Assembly (NCBI RefSeq): GCF_000686125.1
Contig: NZ_JMMA01000002.1
Span: 3,038,001-3,102,000 of the forward strand
Direction: 5' to 3'
Length of the DNA stretch: 64,000 nucleotides
Source: Ruminococcus sp. NK3A76
Lineage (GTDB): Bacteria; Bacillota; Clostridia; Oscillospirales; Ruminococcaceae
In this document: positions 45,060-51,851 of the stretch, piece by piece
How the letters are laid out: every line of letters begins with the position of its first letter
Numbering within the stretch: the stretch's first letter is position 1
Position numbers and translations under genes: made by a program
Notes under the pieces: model-generated
The model's input: the letters and a program-made list of their open reading frames with translations, nothing else
What the model was told of the DNA's origin: nothing
The model's database searches: none

Positions 45060-46421
45060 TTACGGTGTTTCTTTCTTCGGCTGCGGCAGCTCTCTCTTTA
45101 TCTGTTTCATCGTTACTGCATAGAATATCAATGACACCACCATCGCCGTTATCCAGCCTATCGGCCACGAAAGCCATATCCCTCTCGCTTCACCAAGTCG
45201 TTTTGACAAAATGAACGCCAATATGACTCTGAGTATCAGGTCGGAAAAGGTCGTGCCCATGAAAAACGGCATACGCCCCGTTCCTCTTAAAAGTCCGTCC
45301 GCCATGAGCTTTACCCCGACAACGGTATAAAAGGGTGCGACTATCTTTAAAAACTCTCTGCCTGTTTCAAGCACCTCAGGGCTCGCTCCCTTATCAAGGA
45401 AAAGCCGCATCATCACGTCCGGGTATATATAGTATCCTGCAATAAACGGCACCGAAACTATCAGCGCCATAACTATCCCGGCCTTGAAGCCCTGTCTTAT
45501 ACGCTCCCTGTTGCCTGCGCCGTAGCTCTGTGCGCAGAAGCCTGACAGTGCGTTGCCCATAGTCGAAAAGCTCGTCACAGCAAAGGTGTTCAGCTTTATC
45601 GCCGCACTGTAGCCTGCTATAACGCTCTTGCCGTAGCTGTTGACAAGCCCCTGTATGAAAATGTTGCCTACCGACACAAAGCTCTGCTGCAAAATGCTCG
45701 GCACGGCATATGCCGACACCCTGCAAAGCATTCTCCATGAGAAAAGGGGGGCTTTTTCCTCTGTCTTTATCTGCTTAAGCTTTCTCAGTATCACGCACAC
45801 CGACAGTATGCAGGAAACGCCCTGCGCTATGAATGTCGCCCACGCAGCACCGGCCACTCCCCACTTAAACACTGCCACAAACAGCAGATCAAGCAGCACA
45901 TTTCCGACCGACGAGCCGATAAGGAACATCAGCGGAGTTTTCGAGTCGCCGAGTGCTGTGAATATGCCGGTGCATACGTTATAGACAAACAGGAAGACAA
46001 GCCCCAGCGTGTATATCCTCAGATACACCGCACTGTCGGTGAAGATATCCTCCGGGGTGTTTACCATTGAAAGCAGCGGCCTGCAGAAAATGATCCCGAA
46101 CACCGTCAGCACAAGCGCCGCAGCCGTGCTTGCGATAAGCGTCGTTGTCGAAGATGTTTTGACCTTCGGGTATATCTTTGCGCCGAAATACTGCGATATC
46201 ACGACCGCACAGCCGACGTTCACCCCGACTGCTACTGCCATGAATATCATAGTTATCGGGTAAGATGCACCGATAGCCGCCAGAGCGTCCTCCCCGGCGA
46301 ACTGCCCGGCGATAGCTGAATCTGCGATGCTGTACATCTGCTGGAACACGACGCTCAGGAACATAGGCACGGTAAATTTCCACAGTACCTTGGCAGGCGA
46401 ACCGATTGTAAGATCCTTCAT
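45060..46421 (-). CDS. MATE family efflux transporter
   Basis: 453 residues from ATG 46421 (TAGGAG upstream). Twelve spans in two MatE halves. FQQMYSIADSAIAGQFAGEDAL (shown in part: SIADSAIAGQF) in the first half and QSFVSVGNIFIQGLVN in the second are the usual start-of-repeat signatures. It probably exports drugs or metabolites using an ion gradient; the substrate is not predictable. Encoded just after the aminotransferase gene but separated by a terminator hairpin. Confidence 0.9.
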   Translation of the reverse strand: MKDLTIGSPAKVLWKFTVPMFLSVVFQQMYSIADSAIAGQFAGEDALAAIGASYPITMIFMAVAVGVNVGCAVVISQYFGAKIYPKVKTSSTTTLIASTAAALVLTVFGIIFCRPLLSMVNTPEDIFTDSAVYLRIYTLGLVFLFVYNVCTGIFTALGDSKTPLMFLIGSSVGNVLLDLLFVAVFKWGVAGAAWATFIAQGVSCILSVCVILRKLKQIKTEEKAPLFSWRMLCRVSAYAVPSILQQSFVSVGNIFIQGLVNSYGKSVIAGYSAAIKLNTFAVTSFSTMGNALSGFCAQSYGAGNRERIRQGFKAGIVMALIVSVPFIAGYYIYPDVMMRLFLDKGASPEVLETGREFLKIVAPFYTVVGVKLMADGLLRGTGRMPFFMGTTFSDLILRVILAFILSKRLGEARGIWLSWPIGWITAMVVSLIFYAVTMKQIKRELPQPKKETP

Positions 46422-46437
46422 TAAAATGCTCCTATCA

Positions 46438-46466
46438 TAAAAGCCCACAGACATAGCCGTGGGCTG
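46438..46466 (-). terminator. Intrinsic terminator after the aminotransferase gene
   Basis: Minus strand: AGCCCAC/GTGGGCT stem with TTTT following. Confidence 0.7.
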
Positions 46467-46472
46467 AAAGTG

Positions 46473-47693
46473 TTATTTCTGCTTGTATGTCTTTAAGAAA
46501 TCCTCCAAAGCGTCCATAGAGGTCTTAAGAGAATCAAGGTCGGGAAGATAAACGATGCGGAAGTGGTCAGGTGTCTCCCAGTGGAAGCCGCCGCCGTGAA
46601 CGAGGAGAATGTGCTTTGCCTTTAAGAAGTCAAGCACGAACTGCTCGTCGTTTGTTATGTTGAAACGCTTTGCATCTATCTTCGGGAAAATGTAGAATGC
46701 AGCCTGCGGCCTTACAGCCGACATACCCTCTATCGAGTTCAGCCTGTTTACTATGTATTCACGCTGCTCGTATATCCTTCCGCCGGGGGCAAGAAGTGTT
46801 TCGAGCTGTGGGTTTGACTTGAGCGCTACAGGTATTACAGCCTGTGCCGGAACATTTGAGCAAAGACGCATCGAGGAGAGCATATTTAGCCCCTCTATAT
46901 AGCCCTTGACATTCTTTCTGTCTCCCGAAAGGCTCATCCAGCCGCAGCGAAAGCCTGCTATCATGTGCGACTTTGAAAGTCCGTTGAATGTAACACAGAA
47001 TACATCAGGGCAGATAGACGCTATAGATGTGTGCTTTGCACCGTCCATGAGCAGCCTGTCATATATCTCGTCCGAGAAGATGATAAGCCCGTTCTCCCTT
47101 GCAAGCTGTGCTATCTGCTCGAGTATCTCCCTCGGGTAGAGCGCACCTGTCGGGTTGTTGGGGTTTATTATAACTATGCCCTTTGTCTTGTCGGTTATCT
47201 TGCTTCTCATGTCGTCTATGTCAGGATACCAGCTGCTCTGCTCGTCGCAGATGTAGTGAACGGCCGTGCCTCCTGCAAGAGTTACAGAAGCAGTCCACAG
47301 CGGATAGTCAGGTGCCGGAACGAGCACCTCATCGCCGTTGTCGAGCAGCGCCTGCATCGACATAGTGATAAGCTCAGAAGCACCGTTTCCCGTGTATATG
47401 TCATCGGGAGCAACGCCCTCGATGCCCTTTGTCTTGTCATAAGCGGCTATCGCTTCTCTTGCAGCATAAAGACCCTTCGAGTCAGAATACCCCTCTACAT
47501 CAGGCAGCGATGCTGTCATCTGAGCTATGAGGTCAGCAGGCGCTCTGAAGCGGAAGGGCGCCGGGTTGCCGATGTTGAGCTTAAGTATCTTCTCGCCCTT
47601 TGCTATCATGGCATTTGCCTCGTCCATTACCGGGCCTCTTATGTCATAGCATACATTATCGAGCTTGTGCGATTTGCCGAGTATTTTCATCAT
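46473..47693 (-). CDS. alaA: Alanine-type class I aminotransferase
   Basis: 406 residues, PLP-dependent fold type I. Substrate and cofactor blocks: LKLNIGNPAPF, GNGASELI, PAPDYPLWTASV, NPNNPTGALY, then the PLP Lys in NGLSKSHMIAGFRCGW (about 240) and HFRIVYLPD at the end. The sequence is closest to AlaA-type glutamate-pyruvate transaminases. GAGGA lies 8 bp before the first of two Met codons. Its mRNA begins with a compact folded leader (47719-47773), so expression may be controlled after initiation. Confidence 0.85.
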   Translation of the reverse strand: MMKILGKSHKLDNVCYDIRGPVMDEANAMIAKGEKILKLNIGNPAPFRFRAPADLIAQMTASLPDVEGYSDSKGLYAAREAIAAYDKTKGIEGVAPDDIYTGNGASELITMSMQALLDNGDEVLVPAPDYPLWTASVTLAGGTAVHYICDEQSSWYPDIDDMRSKITDKTKGIVIINPNNPTGALYPREILEQIAQLARENGLIIFSDEIYDRLLMDGAKHTSIASICPDVFCVTFNGLSKSHMIAGFRCGWMSLSGDRKNVKGYIEGLNMLSSMRLCSNVPAQAVIPVALKSNPQLETLLAPGGRIYEQREYIVNRLNSIEGMSAVRPQAAFYIFPKIDAKRFNITNDEQFVLDFLKAKHILLVHGGGFHWETPDHFRIVYLPDLDSLKTSMDALEDFLKTYKQK

Positions 47694-47718
47694 TCATCAT
47701 ATCCTCACTTTTTAAATA

Positions 47719-47773
47719 TACGGCAGCCGCTTTGCATTGCAGCAATGCCGGGATAAAGCCCCCGAAAGCCGTA
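47719..47773 (-). ncRNA. Structured 5' leader of the aminotransferase mRNA (candidate cis-regulatory RNA)
   Basis: The expected transcript start (about 47775) is at the foot of a closing stem UACGGC (47768-47773) with GCCGUA (47719-47724). Inside, CGGG/CCCG and GCAUUG/CAAUGC form two hairpins, making a three-way junction. The loop GCUUU of the first can pair with AAAGC after the second, a possible pseudoknot. The ribosome site follows 15-20 nt later. It matches no riboswitch I can recall. Confidence 0.5.
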
Positions 47774-47781
47774 CATTACAT

Positions 47782-47810
47782 ATTATATTACTTTTTAAAT
47801 GCTATGTCAA
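47782..47810 (-). promoter_or_regulatory. Promoter of the aminotransferase gene
   Basis: TTGACA (47805-47810), 17 bp, TATAAT (47782-47787) on the minus strand. Confidence 0.8.
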
Positions 47811-47851
47811 TAATTGCAGGCAAACTTTGGGGAAATTTATAAAAATGACTA

Positions 47852-47880
47852 TTGATTTTATTGGCTGTATCTGTTATAAT
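47852..47880 (+). promoter_or_regulatory. Promoter of the CobD-like gene
   Basis: TTGATT (47852-47857), 17 bp, TATAAT (47875-47880). Confidence 0.75.
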
Positions 47881-47922
47881 ATAGGTTAGATGTAAGAAAT
47901 AACAGGTGAAAAGGGTGAAAAG

Positions 47923-48885
47923 ATGATAATATATTCCCTCGTCGCACTGGCAGCGGGATATGTGATGGATATGATGTTCGGGGATATATTCTCGGCATAC
48001 AGTCTGTCGAAGTTCATGGAAAAAACGGCAAACTTCTTTAAAGATAAGCTCAAAGCCCGCTATGTTTCCTCCCACGAGGGGCAGACGCTCGCCGGGAGCC
48101 TTCTGCTCGCTATAATGATAATACTGTTCATAGCTCCGCTGACACTGCTTTTGGTGCTCGCCTATAAGCTGCACCCGGTGGTCGGGGTAATACTTGAGAG
48201 CTTTTATGTTTTCGGCGCTATAAACGAAAAAAAGGTAAACTACTACGGCACAGGCATACTTAAGGCTCTGCGTAAGGGCAAGCCACTCGCAGCAAGAAGA
48301 AAGCTCATGGAGATGACCGGCGAGAATACAAAGGGTATGCGTGAAGACGAGATAGTCAAGCTCTCGGTAAGAGGTATAGCTGAGTATACATTTGAAAATG
48401 CGATAGCTCCGCTGTTTTTCATATTCATAGGCGGCGGTATAGGCGGCCTTGTGTATCTTGTTATAAACAGGACTGCGAAGGCTGTCAGAAGCGAGGATAT
48501 ATACTTCTCGCTCGCAGCAAGGGGCATGAACGACGTGTTGGGCTATTTCCCGGCAAGGCTCGCAGCTTTTCTTAGCGTCAAGGATGCAAGACTGCTCGCT
48601 CTCGATTTTTTAAACGCCCAGAAGATATGGAAGCGTGACGGAAAGAACCTTGGCAATATAAACGCCTCGCAGACAGTTGCGGCTTTTGCAGGCGCTCTTG
48701 ATATCGAGGTCGTCGGCAATATATATGAAGACGAGCCCTTTATCCCCAGCCAGCATATAGGCGACCCGAAAAAGGAGCCCGACCAGAGCGATATCTTCTA
48801 CGCTCAGCAGATATCCTACGGCGCTGTTTTTATGGCGGCAGTCGCATTTATGGCTGTAAGGCTCATACTTGGTCTGATATTCTGA
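47923..48885 (+). CDS. Divergent CobD/CbiB-like membrane protein
   Basis: 320 residues with four or five spans. The region FENAIAPLFFIFIGGGIGG plus YFPARLAAFL follows the layout of adenosylcobinamide-phosphate synthase (CbiB/CobD). Signature residues of the enzyme are altered: GDI instead of the early GDP, no HPV, TGENT where GRDT is usual, and NRTAKAVRSE where the NTLDSM block belongs. No other cobalamin gene is in the window. It may be a true but drifting CobD or a relative with another task. Confidence 0.65.
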   Translation: MIIYSLVALAAGYVMDMMFGDIFSAYSLSKFMEKTANFFKDKLKARYVSSHEGQTLAGSLLLAIMIILFIAPLTLLLVLAYKLHPVVGVILESFYVFGAINEKKVNYYGTGILKALRKGKPLAARRKLMEMTGENTKGMREDEIVKLSVRGIAEYTFENAIAPLFFIFIGGGIGGLVYLVINRTAKAVRSEDIYFSLAARGMNDVLGYFPARLAAFLSVKDARLLALDFLNAQKIWKRDGKNLGNINASQTVAAFAGALDIEVVGNIYEDEPFIPSQHIGDPKKEPDQSDIFYAQQISYGAVFMAAVAFMAVRLILGLIF

Positions 48886-48890
48886 TAGAT

Positions 48891-48917
48891 AATGGCGGCT
48901 GCGGCCGTCATTTTTGC
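48891..48917 (+). terminator. Intrinsic terminator after the CobD-like gene
   Basis: ATGGCGGC/GGCCGTCAT stem with TTTTT. Confidence 0.75.
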
Positions 48918-48976
48918 ACCTTGGGATGTTTTTTGCAAAAAGCCGGGCTTTGCTTTTCATACTACGCTGCTATAGT

Positions 48977-49005
48977 TTGACAATGAATGCTAAATGTGGT
49001 ATAAT
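48977..49005 (+). promoter_or_regulatory. Promoter of metG
   Basis: TTGACA (48977-48982), 17 bp, TATAAT (49000-49005). The leader is only about 30 nt, too short for a T-box. Confidence 0.85.
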
Positions 49006-49043
49006 AATTATTGTATCTTATCTCACCGAAAGGAGAAATCACT

Positions 49044-51026
49044 ATGGATAAAAAGTATTACATTACTACCCCTATATACTACCCCTCGGGTGATCCGCAT
49101 ATAGGGCACTGCTATACTACAGTTGCGTGTGACTCTATCGCACGCTATAAGAGAATGCAGGGCTATGATGTCATGTTCCTCACCGGCACAGACGAGCACG
49201 GCCAGAAAATAGAAGAAAAGGCCAAGGCTCAGGGCATCACACCCAAGGCATATGTCGATGAAAAGGTCGCAGTTTTCAAAAAGCTGTGGAACTATATGAA
49301 TATTGATTACGACAGATATATCCGTACTACCGATGACTACCACGTTTCGGCAGTTCAGAATATCTTCAAGCGCCTCTATGATAAGGGCTATATCTATAAG
49401 GGCGAGTATAAGGGCAAATACTGCACCCCCTGTGAGAGCTTCTGGACAGAGAGCCAGCTCGACGAGAACGGCTGCTGCCCCGAGTGCCACAGAGAGGTAA
49501 AGGAGGCTAAGGAGGAGGCTTACTTCTTCAAGATGTCTCCCTTCGCAGACAGGATAGAAAAGCTGCTTTTAGATACCGACTATCTCCGCCCTAAGTACAG
49601 AGCACAGGAGCTTGTCAATAACTTTATCAAGCCCGGCCTTGAAGACCTCTGCGTTTCAAGAACCTCCTTCACATGGGGCGTGCCTGTAACATTTGACGAA
49701 AAGCACGTTGTCTATGTGTGGATAGATGCTCTCTCAAACTATATCACAGCTCTTGGCTATGAGAACAGCACATATAATGACTATGCCAAGTTCTGGCCTG
49801 CTGATGTTCATATGGTAGCTAAGGATATCATGAGATTCCATGCTATCATCTGGCCTGCAATGCTCATGGCTCTTGAAGAGCCGCTGCCCAAGCACCTCGC
49901 AGTTCACGGCTGGATAACCTTCCTCAATAAAAAGGGCGAGGAGCAGAAGATGTCCAAGTCTCTCGGCAATGTGGTAGACCCCTTCATGCTCGGCGAGCGC
50001 TACGGTGTCGATGCTATCAGATACCATATCTTAAGAGAGATGGCTCTCGGCGCTGACAGCGCATTCTCAAACGAGATAATGATAAACCGCATCAACTCAG
50101 ACCTTGCAAACGGCTTCGGCAACCTTGTTTCCCGTACCGTTGCTATGGCTGATAAGTATTTCGGCGGCACACTTCCGGCAGAGCGTGAGGCAGGCGAGTT
50201 TGATGATTCGCTTATCGAGTGTGTAACATCTCTGCGTGCAAAGGTAGACCTCTGCATCGATGAGACAAGGCTCAAAAATGCTCTTGAGGAGATATTCACA
50301 GCAGTTGACAGAGCCAATAAGTATATCGACGAAACAGAGCCCTGGAAGCTCGGCAAGGACGAGAGCAAAAAAGCACGCCTTGCAGCAGTGCTCTACAACC
50401 TGCTTGAAGCTATCCGTGTCATTTCGACACTTCTTTCACCCTTTATGCCTAACACTATGCCTAAGGTATGGCAGCAGATAGGCGCATCTGAGGCTGATGC
50501 TACCTACGACAACGCAGGAAAGACAGGCGTTTTGCCGGCTGATGTTACTGTTCACAAGGGCGAGATACTCTTCCCGAGAATAGATATCGACAAGGAGATA
50601 GAAGCTCTCAACGCAATAATCGAGAAGAACATGGCAGATGCCAAGGCAAACCTCTCCGACGAGGAAAAGGGCAAAGAGTTCACTCCCCCCGAGCTTAGTG
50701 ATGAGATAACTATAGACGACTTCGCAAAGGTAGATATCCGTATCGCTCAGATAAAGTCTGCCGAGAAGGTCAAGAAGTCAAAGAAGCTGCTCTGCTTGCA
50801 GCTTGACGACGGTTTCGGCGGCAGACAGGTCGTTTCGGGCATAGCAGAATGGTATAAGCCTGAAGACCTTGTCGGCAAGAAGATAATGCTCGTTGCAAAC
50901 TTAAAGCCTGTTAAGCTCTGCGGCGTTGAGTCAAACGGCATGATATGTGCAGCCGACAACGCAGACGGCGGCGCAACAGTCATCTTCCCCGACCAGTCAC
51001 TCCCGAATGGTGCTAAGGTGAGATAA
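49044..51026 (+). CDS. metG: Methionine--tRNA ligase
   Basis: 660 residues from ATG 49044 (AAAGGAG upstream). Class I catalytic motifs: PHIGH (18-22) and KMSKSLGNVVDP (about 300). Zinc knuckle residues are in CTPCESFW and CCPECHREV. A C-terminal tRNA-binding domain (IDDFAKVDIRIAQIKSAEKV onward, about 555-660) is fused, as in the dimeric bacterial type. Charges tRNA-Met, both initiator and elongator. Confidence 0.96.
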   Translation: MDKKYYITTPIYYPSGDPHIGHCYTTVACDSIARYKRMQGYDVMFLTGTDEHGQKIEEKAKAQGITPKAYVDEKVAVFKKLWNYMNIDYDRYIRTTDDYHVSAVQNIFKRLYDKGYIYKGEYKGKYCTPCESFWTESQLDENGCCPECHREVKEAKEEAYFFKMSPFADRIEKLLLDTDYLRPKYRAQELVNNFIKPGLEDLCVSRTSFTWGVPVTFDEKHVVYVWIDALSNYITALGYENSTYNDYAKFWPADVHMVAKDIMRFHAIIWPAMLMALEEPLPKHLAVHGWITFLNKKGEEQKMSKSLGNVVDPFMLGERYGVDAIRYHILREMALGADSAFSNEIMINRINSDLANGFGNLVSRTVAMADKYFGGTLPAEREAGEFDDSLIECVTSLRAKVDLCIDETRLKNALEEIFTAVDRANKYIDETEPWKLGKDESKKARLAAVLYNLLEAIRVISTLLSPFMPNTMPKVWQQIGASEADATYDNAGKTGVLPADVTVHKGEILFPRIDIDKEIEALNAIIEKNMADAKANLSDEEKGKEFTPPELSDEITIDDFAKVDIRIAQIKSAEKVKKSKKLLCLQLDDGFGGRQVVSGIAEWYKPEDLVGKKIMLVANLKPVKLCGVESNGMICAADNADGGATVIFPDQSLPNGAKVR

Positions 51027-51067
51027 TAGTATTCACTATTCATTATTCACTTTTCACTATTCGTTAA

Positions 51068-51089
51068 AGGGGGCACAAGCCCCCTGTTT
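51068..51089 (+). terminator. Intrinsic terminator after metG
   Basis: AGGGGGC/GCCCCCT stem, then GTTTC. Direct repeats of the words TTCACT/ATTCATT surround it (51030-51062 and again at 51213-51232). Confidence 0.6.
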
Positions 51090-51091
51090 CT

Positions 51092-51168
51092 GCGCCCGTA
51101 GCTCAGCTGGATAGAGCGTCAGACTCCGACTCTGAAGGCCATGCGTTCAAATCGCACCGGGCGTACCA
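51092..51168 (+). tRNA. tRNA-Arg, anticodon CCG
   Basis: A full cloverleaf: acceptor GCGCCCG/CGGGCGT, D-arm GCTCAGCTGGATAGAGC, anticodon stem TCAGA/TCTGA with loop CTCCGAC (anticodon CCG at 51126-51128), T-arm containing TTCAAAT, and encoded CCA. Reads CGG. A strong terminator follows directly. Confidence 0.95.
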
Positions 51169-51174
51169 TCAAAA

Positions 51175-51210
51175 AACCACCTAAAGCAAGATCTTTAGGT
51201 GGTTTTTGTA
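51175..51210 (+). terminator. Intrinsic terminator of the tRNA gene
   Basis: AACCACCTAAAG/CTTTAGGTGGTT stem and TTTTTG. Confidence 0.9.
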
Positions 51211-51321
51211 TTTTTCACTGTTCATTACTCACAAATGCCATTGTTTGACAGAACAATACTTATGTGCTATACTGTATTTGCTGCTTCAACTCCGACCTTA
51301 ACAGGGAAGGAGGTGAAAAAG

Positions 51322-51420
51322 GTGTCGGAACTGATAGCATCAATACTGTCTTCTGTTGCAGAAAGTGTAATAGCAGATTACATAACCAAGTGGCTTGACA
51401 AGAAGCATAAGAAGCAGTAA
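51322..51420 (+). CDS. Fst-like small amphipathic toxin, par-like locus A
   Basis: 32 residues from GTG 51322 (AGGAGGT 7 bp upstream), starting MSELIASILSSVAESVIADY and ending TKWLDKKHKKQ. The membrane-active helix followed by Trp-Leu and a charged tail resembles Fst/Ldr-type type I toxins. Promoter TTGACA (51245-51250), 17 bp, TATACT (51268-51273). The shared hairpin AAGGCGAGGAG/CTCCTCGCCTT (51426-51453) with TTTTTT ends the mRNA. The segment GTGAAAAAGGTGTCGGAA over its ribosome site and start is repeated at 51461, within the facing RNA. Confidence 0.65.
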   Translation: MSELIASILSSVAESVIADYITKWLDKKHKKQ

Positions 51421-51424
51421 GCAC

Positions 51425-51491
51425 AAAGGCGAGGAGTGGCCGCTCCTCGCCTTATTTTTTGTGAAAAAAGTGTCGGAAACTTAATTTCATC
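51425..51491 (-). ncRNA. Candidate antitoxin RNA (RNAII-like), par-like locus A
   Basis: Minus-strand TTGACA (51521-51526), 17 bp, TATAAT (51498-51503) starts a transcript near 51491 that runs toward the toxin gene and meets the shared terminator hairpin. It holds the complement of GTGAAAAAAGTGTCGGAA (51461-51478), which is the direct repeat of the toxin start region, so it can mask the toxin ribosome site. Confidence 0.62.
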
Positions 51492-51614
51492 ACCTACATT
51501 ATAACACCAAGCACCTGATTTGTCAAGCCCTGCCCTGTTTGACTGTCCAGGATATATATGCTATACTGTAATTGCTGTCAAACCCAATCCGATAGCGGAG
51601 AGGGGGGAGACTCA

Positions 51615-51728
51615 GTGCTATTTATTACCTACATTCTTTTGCCTGTTATAACGGGTGTGCTTGCAAATTTTCTCTTTTTGTACATACGCAGGCGTATCCG
51701 TAAGTGGCTGAACAGGCGAAGGAAATAA
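51615..51728 (+). CDS. Fst-like small hydrophobic toxin, par-like locus B
   Basis: 37 residues from GTG 51615 (GGGGGGAG upstream). A hydrophobic segment FITYILLPVITGVLANFLFL is followed by a basic end with RKWLNRRRK. The Pro...Thr-Gly pattern inside the membrane helix and the Trp-Leu plus basic tail match the Fst family layout. Promoter TTGACT (51539-51544), 17 bp, TATACT (51562-51567). Terminator hairpin CCCCCGAC/GTCGGGGG (51758-51788). It is too short for standard gene callers. Confidence 0.68.
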   Translation: MLFITYILLPVITGVLANFLFLYIRRRIRKWLNRRRK

Positions 51729-51749
51729 AACTAACGACAGCACAGCCCA

Positions 51750-51820
51750 AAACAAAGCCCCCGACTTGACTGGTACTCTTGTCGGGGGTATTTTGTTTAA
51801 TATCAGTGCTTTTATTACCT
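51750..51820 (-). ncRNA. Candidate antitoxin RNA (RNAII-like), par-like locus B
   Basis: Minus-strand TTGACA (51850-51855), 17 bp, TATAAT (51827-51832) starts near 51820. The first 18 nt are the complement of TCAGTGCTTTTATTACCT (51803-51820), a direct repeat of the toxin start TCAGTGCTATTTATTACCT (51612-51630, GTG inside). It ends at the common hairpin. The -35 box overlaps the last codons of the GH36 gene. Confidence 0.65.
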
Positions 51821-51851
51821 GACTATATTATAACACCTTATTTGCCTTTTG

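Noticed and set aside
44600-45060. Coding frames of 60-137 residues in repeat units D and E
   Set aside because: The same frames recur in both orientations because of shared hairpin blocks; low-complexity composition and no ribosome sites.
51092-51168. tRNA-Arg as an integration site for a genomic island
   Set aside because: No integrase gene and no second copy of the tRNA 3' end were found in the window; the neighbouring small loci have their own promoters and do not need an island.
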